From positions 1 to 64,000 of the forward strand of contig CACPQM010000006.1 in the NCBI GenBank assembly GCA_902636075.1: a stretch of 64,000 bases of DNA, read 5' to 3'. Shown here piece after piece: positions 25,569 to 35,679 of the stretch. The position numbers were made by a program, and so were the translations under genes. A model generated the notes under the pieces. It made no database searches, was not told the origin of the DNA, and saw only the letters and a list, made by a program, of their open reading frames with translations. This DNA is from an uncultured Pelagibacteraceae bacterium. Its GTDB lineage: Bacteria > Pseudomonadota > Alphaproteobacteria > Pelagibacterales > Pelagibacteraceae. Within the stretch, counting starts at the first letter, position 1, and each line of letters begins with the position of its first letter.

Positions 25569-27152
25569 ATGAATAATCAATCAACAAAAGATAAAGATGC
25601 ACGCTCATCAAATGCTATGGCTGCAACTTCTCATCCATTAGCGACCGAAGAGGCCTTAAAAATACTTAAAATGGGTGGAAATGCAGTAGATGCTTCTATA
25701 GCAGCTTCAATTGTTTTATCTGTGGTTGAGCCTAATGCAACAAGTATTGGTGGAGACTGTTTTGCAATTGTCAAAATGAATAATAAAAATGCAGTATCTT
25801 TTAATGGATCTGGGTTAGCACCAGAGAAATTAAGTTATGATTTCTTCAAGGAAAAAAATATAGATAAAATTGGATTAACAAGTCCTCATTCAGTAACGAT
25901 TCCTGGTGCAGTTCATGCTTGGGAAACTATTCATAAAGAATTTGGAAAATTAGATTTTGAACAATTATTTACAGGTGCAATTGAGATTGCAAAAAATGGT
26001 CACAAGATTTCTAAAGTAGTGTCAAATGCTTGGCATAATAGCTTAAATAAAATTAATGGAAATGAAAATTCTAAAAAAATTTTTTTGAAGGAAGGTCGTA
26101 CTTATCAAGAAAATGAATTAATGAAAAATATTCCATTAGGAAAAACATTAGAGGCAATTAGTAAACAAGGAAGTAAAGAATTTTATGAAGGTGAAACTGC
26201 AAAAGATATAATTGAAAGTTTAAGTGAATTAGGGGGTGTGCATACTTTTGAGGATTTTTCTAAACAGAACACAATAAGATCAGAAACAATAAAATCTAGT
26301 TATAAGGGTGATTTTATTCATCAATGTCCTCCAAATGGACCTGGCGTAACTGTTTTGATTATGATGAAATTGTTAGAAAAACTAAATATTCATAACTATA
26401 AATTCAATAGTACTGAAAGATTTCATCTTGAAGCCGAAGTTACAAAACAATCTTATAAAGTTAAAGAAACAAGCTTAGGCGATCCAAATTTTGTAAATTT
26501 TGATTTAGATGAAATTTTAAGTGATAAAAATATTGAGGATATTTTTAATAAAATTAAGCTAAATTCATGCAGTGATGTTGGTGACTTAAATATTCCAGCT
26601 CACCCAGAAACTATTTATCTAACAGTTGTAGATAAAGACTTAAATAGTGTGTCCATCATTAATTCAGTTTGTTACGTATTTGGATCAGGTATCACTACAA
26701 ACAAAAGTGGAATACTTTTACATAACAGGGGTACAAATTTCAGAGTAGAGCATGGACATCCAAACTGTATTGAGGGCTTAAAAAGACCATTACACACTAT
26801 AATTCCAGGTATGGTCATTGACAAAGATAACAATACAACTTTGAGCTATGGAGTTATGGGAGGGCAATATCAACCAGTAGGACAGGTGCATGTTTTAAAT
26901 AATATGATTGATTACGGCATGGGTCCTCAAGAGGCTTTAAGTTTTCCAAGAGCCTTTCATTTTAACAATATTTATAAGCTTGAAAAATCAGTTGATAATC
27001 AAATTTTTAACGAATTGAAAGAAATCGGTCATAATGTTGAGTATATTGATGGCACTCATGGTGGAGGTCAAGCTATTAAAATAAATCGTACAGAAGGGGA
27101 TCTTTTAGGAGGATCTGATCCTAGAAAAGATGGTTACGCAAAAGGGTACTAA
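25569..27152 (+). CDS. ggt: Gamma-glutamyltransferase family protein
   Basis: ATSHPLATEEALKILKMGGNAVDASIAASIVLSVVEPNATSIGGDCF; catalytic Thr region TVVDKDLNSVSIINS. Confidence 0.9.
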   Translation: MNNQSTKDKDARSSNAMAATSHPLATEEALKILKMGGNAVDASIAASIVLSVVEPNATSIGGDCFAIVKMNNKNAVSFNGSGLAPEKLSYDFFKEKNIDKIGLTSPHSVTIPGAVHAWETIHKEFGKLDFEQLFTGAIEIAKNGHKISKVVSNAWHNSLNKINGNENSKKIFLKEGRTYQENELMKNIPLGKTLEAISKQGSKEFYEGETAKDIIESLSELGGVHTFEDFSKQNTIRSETIKSSYKGDFIHQCPPNGPGVTVLIMMKLLEKLNIHNYKFNSTERFHLEAEVTKQSYKVKETSLGDPNFVNFDLDEILSDKNIEDIFNKIKLNSCSDVGDLNIPAHPETIYLTVVDKDLNSVSIINSVCYVFGSGITTNKSGILLHNRGTNFRVEHGHPNCIEGLKRPLHTIIPGMVIDKDNNTTLSYGVMGGQYQPVGQVHVLNNMIDYGMGPQEALSFPRAFHFNNIYKLEKSVDNQIFNELKEIGHNVEYIDGTHGGGQAIKINRTEGDLLGGSDPRKDGYAKGY

Positions 27153-27155
27153 ATA

Positions 27156-28664
27156 ATGTCAAAAAGAATTGTTAGAAACATTTTTGAAAATGTGAATGAT
27201 GAAAATATTGCTCTAACCTCTGAAATCAGTACAAAACTAAATTACAAAGATTTAAAATCATTTATAGATAAAATTTCTAAACAGCTGGCTGGAAATGGAT
27301 TATCAAACAAAGATAGAGCAGCGATAGTTTTATCAAATGGGCCATATATGGCTTCAAGTTTTTTAGCTATTTCAAGCTATATGTCTGCTGCACCTTTAAA
27401 TCCATCATATAAATCTGAGGAGTATGAATTTTATTTAAAAGATTTAAATCCAAAAATTGTTTTGGTTGAGAAAAATTCTGAAAATCCAGTTGTCGATGTA
27501 GCAAAAAAATTAAAAATAGAATTATGTGAGATTAATCCAGAAAAGGATGGACCTTCAGGAATATTTAATATTTATGAAAAAGAAAGTGAATATTCTTTAC
27601 CTGATGAAAATGATGAAGCATTAGTGCTACACACTTCTGGTACTACATCAAGACCAAAAATTGTTCCTTTAACAAATAAAAATATTTTTTCTTCTGCAGA
27701 AAATATTTCTAAAAGTTTAAATCTTTCTAAAAATGACCATTGTCTTAATATTATGCCACTTTTTCATATACATGGTCTTATAGCTATTTTAGCTTCATCA
27801 ATGAAAGCTGGAGCATCTGTATGTGCATCAAATGGTTTTAATGCTATCAAGTTTTTAGATATGGCTAAATCAGAAAAAATAACTTGGTACTCAGGGGTGC
27901 CTACAATGCATCAGGCGATTTTATTAAGAGCACGTAGAAATTTAGAAATCGCTAAGGTACTAAAGCTAAGATTAATTAGATCATCATCTGCATCTTTACC
28001 ACCAGCGGTATTCAAAGATTTAAATGATGTTTTTAGTTGCCCAGTGATTGAAGCATACGGTATGACAGAAGCTACTCACCAAATGACTTCTAATCCATTG
28101 CCACCTAAGCAACAAAAAGCAGGATTTGTAGGCCTTCCAGCAGGTCCGGAAGTATGTATTATGAATGAAAATGGGGAAGTGCTAAAACAAGGTGATGAAG
28201 GAGAAGTGTGTATAAAAGGTGAAAATGTAACTCTTGGATACGATAATAATGAAGAAGCAAATAAAACAAGTTTTACCAATGGTTGGTTTAGAACTGGCGA
28301 TCAAGGTTATTTCGATAATGAGGGTTATTTAAAGATTTCAGGAAGATTGAAAGAAATAATTAATAAAGGTGGAGAAAAAATATCTCCATTAGAAGTTGAT
28401 AATGTATTAATGGACCATCCATTTATAGATCAAGCAGTTTGTTTTGGGTATGAAGATAAAATGCTTGGAGAAAATATTGCTAGTGCAATTATAATAAAAA
28501 ATGGTGAGACATGTTCAGAAAATGATGTTTTAAAGTATGCTCAAGAAAAACTTGCTAAGTATAAAATACCAAAAAAAATATTTTTTGTTAAAGAAATTCC
28601 AAAAGGAGCAACAGGAAAATTACAAAGAAATGTTTTAGCAAAAAAATTTGGTTTAAATAATTAA
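27156..28664 (+). CDS. AMP-dependent acyl-CoA synthetase (oxalate-CoA-ligase-like)
   Basis: LHTSGTTSRPKIVPLTNKNI; EAYGMTEATHQM; GRLKEIINKGGEKISPLEVD. Confidence 0.85.
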   Translation: MSKRIVRNIFENVNDENIALTSEISTKLNYKDLKSFIDKISKQLAGNGLSNKDRAAIVLSNGPYMASSFLAISSYMSAAPLNPSYKSEEYEFYLKDLNPKIVLVEKNSENPVVDVAKKLKIELCEINPEKDGPSGIFNIYEKESEYSLPDENDEALVLHTSGTTSRPKIVPLTNKNIFSSAENISKSLNLSKNDHCLNIMPLFHIHGLIAILASSMKAGASVCASNGFNAIKFLDMAKSEKITWYSGVPTMHQAILLRARRNLEIAKVLKLRLIRSSSASLPPAVFKDLNDVFSCPVIEAYGMTEATHQMTSNPLPPKQQKAGFVGLPAGPEVCIMNENGEVLKQGDEGEVCIKGENVTLGYDNNEEANKTSFTNGWFRTGDQGYFDNEGYLKISGRLKEIINKGGEKISPLEVDNVLMDHPFIDQAVCFGYEDKMLGENIASAIIIKNGETCSENDVLKYAQEKLAKYKIPKKIFFVKEIPKGATGKLQRNVLAKKFGLNN

Positions 28665-29680
28665 TGACAAAAGTTTGTATATTTGGTGCAGGATCAATTG
28701 GCGGATATTTAGCTGCATGTTTGAGTAAAAATAATATTGATTTATCACTTATAGCTAGAGGTCCTCACAAAAAAGCTATAGAAGAAAATGGTTTAACATT
28801 AATTAAAAAAGATAAAACAGAAAACTTTAAATTAAAAGTAACAGATGATCCCAAAGAACTTGGAATTCAAGATTATATTTTTATTTCAGTAAAAGCTCAT
28901 GCAATTTCTAATATAGTAGAATCTCTTCAAAGCTTAATTGGAAAAAATACAACCATAATATCTGCTGTAAATGGCTTACCGTGGTGGTATTTTCATAAAG
29001 CTAACACTGGAACACACTTAGATGAGAAACATATAGATAGTGTTGATCCTGATGGTAAAATTTGGAATTCTTTGAAGCCTTCAAGAGCTATTGGGTGTGT
29101 AGTTTATCCAGCAGCTGAAATTACTGAACCTGGTGTTATTAAACACAATGGTGGTGAAAGATTTACATTAGGCGAACCAGATGGGTCAAAATCAGAAAGA
29201 CTTAAAATTATTGCAGAATTATTAATTGCAGGAGGTTTAAAAGCACCAAAAAAAAGTAATCTAAGAGATGAAATATGGATAAAACTCTGGGGTAATTGCT
29301 CGTTTAATATTGTAAGCGCACTCCACGATAAATCTTTGGATGAAATTGGTAACGACCCAGAACTATTGAATACAGTGAGAAAATTAATGGAGGAATGTCA
29401 GTTAGTGGGAGAAAAAATTGGTGTTAAATTCAATGTTTCGATAGATCATAGAATTAAAGCGGCAATTTCAATAAAAGGCCATAAACCATCAACTACTCAA
29501 GATTTACATGCAAAACGTCCATTAGAAATTGATCCAATCATTGGATCAATAATTGAAATTGGAAATAAAATTAATGTAAATACTGAAAACTTAAAGTCTG
29601 AATATAACAAGCTAAAACAAAAAGCTGAGGACTTGGGATTATATAAAAGATCGAAACTAATTGAACAGATTACAAGTTAA
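28664..29680 (+). CDS. 2-dehydropantoate 2-reductase family protein
   Basis: MTKVCIFGAGSIGGYLAACLS; GerxTLGEPDG and WIKLWGNCSFN motifs. Confidence 0.87.
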   Translation: MTKVCIFGAGSIGGYLAACLSKNNIDLSLIARGPHKKAIEENGLTLIKKDKTENFKLKVTDDPKELGIQDYIFISVKAHAISNIVESLQSLIGKNTTIISAVNGLPWWYFHKANTGTHLDEKHIDSVDPDGKIWNSLKPSRAIGCVVYPAAEITEPGVIKHNGGERFTLGEPDGSKSERLKIIAELLIAGGLKAPKKSNLRDEIWIKLWGNCSFNIVSALHDKSLDEIGNDPELLNTVRKLMEECQLVGEKIGVKFNVSIDHRIKAAISIKGHKPSTTQDLHAKRPLEIDPIIGSIIEIGNKINVNTENLKSEYNKLKQKAEDLGLYKRSKLIEQITS

Positions 29681-32332
29681 TCAAAAATTGAGAGAAATAT
29701 CTCTGTGTACTGAATTACATTTTGAAACATAAATTGCTTGCTCTTTTGTAAGCTTTTGTTGTAACCTTAATCCAATAGTTTCACTTAATACAGTTAAGTG
29801 ATTATTTATTCTATCCATATATTTTTTGTCAAATTCATTTCTCCAACTTACTTCTTGATCAAAATGTGCATAAGTATCACTAGCTATTTTTTGAATTTGT
29901 TCTGGGTCTTTTTCATCTTCGTCCATTATAGTTATTAGATAGTCTAATTTATCTGCAAATTCATCTGATCCAGAAATCTCTCCTACTTTATCAAACATAT
30001 TATCAATATGATCAATAGCATCTAAATAGCCTCTATTATCAATTTTAGATTTAAGAATTTTAATATCCTCATTTAATTCTTCAAATTTTTCAGCATCTAA
30101 AATAAATAATTTTATCAACATTAAATCATCGTATGCATTGTCTGCAGTTTTACGATATTTTTTTACTGCTAAGTTTTTTGCTTTATTAATCTTATTAAAT
30201 TCATCATTTTTAGATTTCCAATTTTTAGAAATTGAGTTTGCTATTTCGTCAATTTCAAGTTTTGTGTTCTCAATTCTTTGTTCAATTTTATTTTTTTCAG
30301 AAACCTCATCATCATCTAAATTTCTAATTTCAGCTTTAAATTTATCTATTTTTTTATTGAGTTTAAAAATTTTCTTTTGTTTTTTTCTTGTTTTGAAATG
30401 CAAATCTCGATAGTCAACAGCATAATCATTGTAAATAGCTTCGGCATTTTTTACATCATCAACTAATTCAAATGTATAATTTGAATTATCAACATGACGT
30501 TGGAAATAACTTAACTTATCGGCTGGTAAATTTGCAAGTATTATTGAATCAAAATCGTCTATGCTATTCTTTATTTCATCTGCGTTGTTTGTATATTTTG
30601 CAAACTTATATTCTTGCAAACAATACTGAAGTTTTGGATTCATAGGAGGAGGTGCAACATTTGAAGTCAGATAAACTCTATTTGGAAGATAATTTACCAG
30701 ACTTGGATAAGAACCTACAATTGCTAGGCCAATGAGTTGTAAAATTATAAATGGAACAACACCTTTCCAAATATCTAATGTTTGTACCACTTTTGGAGCA
30801 ACACCTTTTAAATAAAATAAGGCAAAACCGAAGGGTGGAGTTAAAAAGGAGGTTTGTAAATTAACACCTATCATAACACCTAACCAGACCGCTGTAACGT
30901 TTGCTCCTGTTTCAGCTAATAAGATAGGTGCAATTATTGGAACAACCACAACAGCGATTTCAATAAAATCTAAAAAGAACCCAAGTAAGAATATTACAAT
31001 CATGACAACTACAAACTGAGTCCAAAAGCCGCCGGGTAAATCTTGAAGGAAGTCTCTTACTAATTCTTCACCACCAAATGCTCTAAATCCTGATGTAAGC
31101 ATGGCAGCACCTAATAGAATAATAAATACCATCGAAGTTGTAACACATGTTTCAGTTACTACTTCTTTAAGTACATTTTCAGTTTTATATGTTCTCCAAA
31201 AACTCCATGCTATTCCATAAACCAAAGTAATTACAAAAATACCAGTTATATAAATTGCTCCTAAATCTCTTTCTTCTATATTTTTTATGTTAAGTTCATA
31301 ATTTGATGCAAAAAAAGTAATGGGTATTAATGATCCAATTATCATTATAAGTGGATAGAAGGCACTTTTCTTACCTTGAAATAGACGGTAACCCGCCATT
31401 AATGTTGCTCCAATTGCTCCTATAGAACCAGCTTGGTTCACAGTTGCAATACCCATAAGAATCGATCCTAAAACAGCAAAAATTAATGCAAGTGGAGGAA
31501 TAATTATAACAATAACTCTCATCCAAAATTTGAAATCAAAGTTACCTTTAAATGGAACAGGTGGGGCAACTCCTTTTTTTATTCTTGCATAGAAAAATAC
31601 ATAGATCATATATAAAGCTACAAGAACTAATCCTGGTAAAAGTGCTCCAAGGAACATGTCGCCAGCACTAGATGAACCTACTCTAAATTCACCTGGCATA
31701 TTAAATTCGCCTGTTAAAGCTTTATAGTCGTTCTGCCTCATATTATTGGCAACATCTGATGCGCTCGCTAATTGGTCCGCTATAATAATCAATACAATCG
31801 ATGGCGGAATAATTTGTCCTAGAGTTCCAGAAGAGCAAACAATTCCACTTGCAAGTTTTCTATCATAATTGTTGTTTAACATTGTAGGCAATGAAATTAA
31901 TCCCATTGCAATGACTGTTGCTCCGACAATACCTGTAGTTGCAGCTAATAATGCACCAACAAAAATTACTGAAATACCTAAACCTCCTGGAATTGGACCA
32001 AATAATTGACCCATGGTTATTAATAAATCCTCAGCAATTTTTGATTTTTGAAGCATAATTCCCATAAAAATAAATAAGGGAATTGCAATTAATGTGTCGG
32101 TCTCGACGTCCCAGTAATTACTTCTAAAATTTGTGATACCAGCAACAAGCCATTCGGTTGGACCATCGACAGCGAAGTAAGCATCAACATCTCCAGCAAA
32201 AAGATAACCAAAAAAAGCTGCTAAACCTATTGATATTATTGCTGAACCTGGAAGAGCAAAGGCAACTGGATACCCTGAAGCTAGTGCTGCAATCATTATT
32301 AAAACTAGTATACCTAAAAAAAATAATTCCAT
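29681..32332 (-). CDS. TRAP transporter large permease (DctM) with long C-terminal coiled-coil extension
   Basis: GYPVAFALPGSAIISIG; GALLAATTGIVGATVIAMGLISLPTML; SFLTPPFGFALFYLKGVAP; charged, helix-rich tail after about residue 560. Confidence 0.92.
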   Translation of the reverse strand: MELFFLGILVLIMIAALASGYPVAFALPGSAIISIGLAAFFGYLFAGDVDAYFAVDGPTEWLVAGITNFRSNYWDVETDTLIAIPLFIFMGIMLQKSKIAEDLLITMGQLFGPIPGGLGISVIFVGALLAATTGIVGATVIAMGLISLPTMLNNNYDRKLASGIVCSSGTLGQIIPPSIVLIIIADQLASASDVANNMRQNDYKALTGEFNMPGEFRVGSSSAGDMFLGALLPGLVLVALYMIYVFFYARIKKGVAPPVPFKGNFDFKFWMRVIVIIIPPLALIFAVLGSILMGIATVNQAGSIGAIGATLMAGYRLFQGKKSAFYPLIMIIGSLIPITFFASNYELNIKNIEERDLGAIYITGIFVITLVYGIAWSFWRTYKTENVLKEVVTETCVTTSMVFIILLGAAMLTSGFRAFGGEELVRDFLQDLPGGFWTQFVVVMIVIFLLGFFLDFIEIAVVVVPIIAPILLAETGANVTAVWLGVMIGVNLQTSFLTPPFGFALFYLKGVAPKVVQTLDIWKGVVPFIILQLIGLAIVGSYPSLVNYLPNRVYLTSNVAPPPMNPKLQYCLQEYKFAKYTNNADEIKNSIDDFDSIILANLPADKLSYFQRHVDNSNYTFELVDDVKNAEAIYNDYAVDYRDLHFKTRKKQKKIFKLNKKIDKFKAEIRNLDDDEVSEKNKIEQRIENTKLEIDEIANSISKNWKSKNDEFNKINKAKNLAVKKYRKTADNAYDDLMLIKLFILDAEKFEELNEDIKILKSKIDNRGYLDAIDHIDNMFDKVGEISGSDEFADKLDYLITIMDEDEKDPEQIQKIASDTYAHFDQEVSWRNEFDKKYMDRINNHLTVLSETIGLRLQQKLTKEQAIYVSKCNSVHRDISLNF

Positions 32333-33387
32333 TATTTGCTACTGCTCTCTATATTTTCAATACTTACGTCATTTGCTTTATTGACATTAGAAATATTCAT
32401 TTCGTCCTCGTCTTGAAGGAGTTTGTGACTACTGCTCATAAAATAACTTGTGAATTGTAATAACATGGTAACTGCAAAAACTGCTAAATAAACTGCCATT
32501 AAATAAAGTAGATACAACCCATTAGAACCTTGTTGGGTTACTTCAAATGCAACTACCGGTCCATTAATAATACTCGCCTTACCATTTAAACCATAAAAAA
32601 TAACAATTAAACAAAGTGGTACTCCAAGAAGTGCTGAACCTATCGAATTTGTCCATGCTTTTTTTCTCTCACTAAAAGAAGAGTAAAGGACATCTACTCT
32701 TACGTGCCCTTCGTGTATTAGAGCATATGCACTTGCAAATAGATATAGCGCTGCATACCAAAATCTCACAAGGTCTCCCTGAAAAGCTTGCTCATAAGAA
32801 AATATAAATCTTGATAATACTATTACAAATTCACTTAGTACGACTAGAACTGCAAGCCAAATAAATCCGACTGATTTTGTAAAATATCCAATTATGAAAG
32901 ATCCTAAAATAATTGGAAAATGAATAAATGTAATTCTTTCAGGAGCTTTAACCATAAAAGCTTTAACCTCAGGACTAAAAATAGCTTCCCATAGTCTTTC
33001 CACAACCATGAATGAAATTATAAAATCAGCAACACCAACTAGAAATACAGCCCAAAAAGATGATCTAACTAAATATGCAGAAAATTTTGATAATATTTCT
33101 GAATCATGTTCCAGTGTCTGAGAATATGTTTTAAATACGTATAAAATAACTCCAGCAATACAAATCAAATAAATTCCAATTTGCAAATAACCATAATTTA
33201 ATTCTGATCCTTGAAGAGCTTTTTGTTTAAAACCAAATAATTCGTAATGAGAAAAAATTTTTTTTACTCCTGGCCAGTCGACCCAAACTGTAAGAACATT
33301 ATTTATTAAAAATGCTAGGGTAAAAGCTAACACGGAGTAGCTTAAAATTCTTAAATAATGTGCTGTAATCTTACTTTCGGAGTCCAT
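32332..33387 (-). CDS. TRAP transporter small permease (DctQ), enlarged
   Basis: C-terminal DctQ features (RFWYAALYLFASAYALIHEGHVRVDVLYSSFSERKKAW); extra N-terminal TM region; overlaps dctM. Confidence 0.88.
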   Translation of the reverse strand: MDSESKITAHYLRILSYSVLAFTLAFLINNVLTVWVDWPGVKKIFSHYELFGFKQKALQGSELNYGYLQIGIYLICIAGVILYVFKTYSQTLEHDSEILSKFSAYLVRSSFWAVFLVGVADFIISFMVVERLWEAIFSPEVKAFMVKAPERITFIHFPIILGSFIIGYFTKSVGFIWLAVLVVLSEFVIVLSRFIFSYEQAFQGDLVRFWYAALYLFASAYALIHEGHVRVDVLYSSFSERKKAWTNSIGSALLGVPLCLIVIFYGLNGKASIINGPVVAFEVTQQGSNGLYLLYLMAVYLAVFAVTMLLQFTSYFMSSSHKLLQDEDEMNISNVNKANDVSIENIESSSK

Positions 33388-33428
33388 TGGTTTTTTTTTA
33401 ATACTAAAAATTTACTTTTATTGAAACT

Positions 33429-33458
33429 AAAAAAAAGGGCCCAATTAAGGGCCCTTTT
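33429..33458 (-). terminator. Strong hairpin with U-tract after the TRAP binding-protein gene
   Basis: aaaaGGGCCCaattaaGGGCCCtttt; on the minus strand it is followed by a T-run. Confidence 0.85.
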
Positions 33459-33477
33459 AATTACATAAAAGAAGTAA

Positions 33478-34611
33478 TTACATTCCTAGCACTCTGTTTC
33501 TTTGCTGAATGTAAGGTGAGTCTGATAGGTTTGTCCAAGCACCAATTTCTTTTCTAGCTTTTAAGAAACTTGTGTGGATTCTCTCAGCGAGACCACTACT
33601 TGCTCTAGTTTCCTCAAAAACTTCCTCTGCTGCTTTTCCAAAACCATCGTAAACTTTATCACTAAACTTCTCTAGTTTAACACCATGGTCGTTTATCAAT
33701 CTAGCTAATGCTGCTCCGTTTTTAGCATTGTACTCTGACATCATAACGTCGTTTTCAGTAGATGCACAAGCTTCGATTAACAACTGATCTGATTTTGATA
33801 AACTTGTAAACCAAGATTTATTACATCCACAAGCTAACATTGAACCAGGTTCGTGCATTCCAGGATAGTAGTAATATTTAGCTGCTTCTTGGAATTTCAT
33901 TGCTTCATCATTCCATGGACCAACCCATTCTGTTGCATCAATCGCACCAGACACCAAGTTTTCATAAATTTGTCCACCAGGAAGTGAAACTGGAGATCCT
34001 CCAAGTTTACCTATAACTTGACCACCTAATCCAGGCATACGCATTTTTAAACCTTTAAAGTCATTTGGACTTCTGATTTTCTTATTAAACCATCCACCCA
34101 TTTGAACTCCTGTATCACCACACATGAAATTTTTTAGACCAAATTTATCTGCTAGCTCATCCCATAATTGTTGACCGCCAGCAAATCTGATCCAAGCATT
34201 CATTTCTGTGTAAGTGAAACCGAAAGGTACTGCAGTGAAGTAACCCCAAGCAGGATCTTTTTTCACCCAGTAATAGTCTGCAGCATGATACATTTGAGAG
34301 TTACCTGAAGCAACTTCATCAAATGAGTCAAATGCCTTTACTCTCTCGTTAGCAGCGTAGTAAGTAACTTGAATTCTTCCATCACTTACATCACCAATTC
34401 TTTGCGCAAATCTTTGTGCACCAGTACCTAGACCTGGGAAATCTCTTCCCCAAGTTGCTACCATTGAAACTTCAATTCTGTCTTTGGCAACAGCTGGAGC
34501 AGACAAAGATGATGCAGCTACAGCGGCAACACCTGTTGCAGCAGCAGCTTTAAAGAACTTACGTCTTGAAGGCGTTTTTTTTACCTTCATTAGTTTTTTG
34601 TCTTTAATCAT
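33478..34611 (-). CDS. TRAP transporter substrate-binding protein (DctP family) with Tat-type signal
   Basis: SRRKFFKAAAATGVAAVAASSLSAPAVA signal; GAIDATEWVGPWNDEAMKF typical of the family. Confidence 0.92.
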   Translation of the reverse strand: MIKDKKLMKVKKTPSRRKFFKAAAATGVAAVAASSLSAPAVAKDRIEVSMVATWGRDFPGLGTGAQRFAQRIGDVSDGRIQVTYYAANERVKAFDSFDEVASGNSQMYHAADYYWVKKDPAWGYFTAVPFGFTYTEMNAWIRFAGGQQLWDELADKFGLKNFMCGDTGVQMGGWFNKKIRSPNDFKGLKMRMPGLGGQVIGKLGGSPVSLPGGQIYENLVSGAIDATEWVGPWNDEAMKFQEAAKYYYYPGMHEPGSMLACGCNKSWFTSLSKSDQLLIEACASTENDVMMSEYNAKNGAALARLINDHGVKLEKFSDKVYDGFGKAAEEVFEETRASSGLAERIHTSFLKARKEIGAWTNLSDSPYIQQRNRVLGM

Positions 34612-34715
34612 TTATTTCTCCTCTTTAGTTAATTAACTAACGATAATTAAACATAAATGTAACTTAGAGTCATTTTAAAAATTAGGACAAATAAGTTAAA
34701 TACAACTTGTGATTG

Positions 34716-35669
34716 TTAATTGACTTTATTTTTGCAATTTCCTGTCTTGAAAAATTCATCAAGGTTGTCTATTGCTAAATTAGCCATTGCTGTTCTAGTT
34801 TCCTTGGTTGCACTACCCAAATGTGGAAGAATAAACGCGCTTTTATGCCTATAATAACCTTTGTTTAAATTTGGCTCATTTTTGTAGACATCTAATCCAA
34901 CTGCATAAACTTTTCTTCTATCAAGAGCGTCAACCATTGCCTCATCCTCTATTATATCACCCCTTGCAACATTAGTTACAATTGCTCCTTTGGGCAGATA
35001 TTCGATTGTATCTTTATTTATCATGTTAATTGTCTCTTTTGATGCTGGACAGCAAACAGATAATACATCTGAAACTGATAACAAATCTTTTAGGTTGTCA
35101 TGATAAACTGCTCCCTGCTCCTTATCTTCAGTTAGCTTTGATCTATTATGATAATGAATAACCATACCTAGCGATTTAGCAACTTTTGCAATCTTTTGTC
35201 CAATTCTTCCCATTCCTAATATTCCCAATCTAGTTCCAGTTAATTGTTTTCCTATTAATAAATCTGCTGACCAAACCCAACCTCCTTCTCTTGCTCTTTC
35301 AATTCCCTCAGAGGCTCTCCTGCAAGCACCCAATATTAAAAGAACCCCTATTTCAGCTGTTGCATCTGTTAAAACATCTGGAGTATTAGTCACTGCAATT
35401 CCTCTATTTCTTGCTGCATCCAAATCAATATTTCCAAAACCAACTGCAAAATTTGATAATATTTTTACAGTATCGGGTAATTGATTTATTGTTTCAGCAT
35501 CTAACTTATCAGTAAGAGCTGATAATATTCCGTCGCAACCCTCGCTCATCTCAATAAGTTTTTTTTGAGAATAAAGTTCATCGTTTAAATTTAAATTTGC
35601 ATCAAAAATTTCTTTAACCTTATCCTCACAAGATCTAAGTAATCTTCTTGTGACCAAAATTTTTTTCAT
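34716..35669 (-). CDS. D-2-hydroxyacid dehydrogenase (glyoxylate/hydroxypyruvate reductase-like)
   Basis: LGILGMGRIGQKIAKVAKSLGM; VNVARGDIIEDEAMVDAL; LPHLGSATKETR. Confidence 0.92.
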   Translation of the reverse strand: MKKILVTRRLLRSCEDKVKEIFDANLNLNDELYSQKKLIEMSEGCDGILSALTDKLDAETINQLPDTVKILSNFAVGFGNIDLDAARNRGIAVTNTPDVLTDATAEIGVLLILGACRRASEGIERAREGGWVWSADLLIGKQLTGTRLGILGMGRIGQKIAKVAKSLGMVIHYHNRSKLTEDKEQGAVYHDNLKDLLSVSDVLSVCCPASKETINMINKDTIEYLPKGAIVTNVARGDIIEDEAMVDALDRRKVYAVGLDVYKNEPNLNKGYYRHKSAFILPHLGSATKETRTAMANLAIDNLDEFFKTGNCKNKVN

Positions 35670-35679
35670 TGATGTAGGA

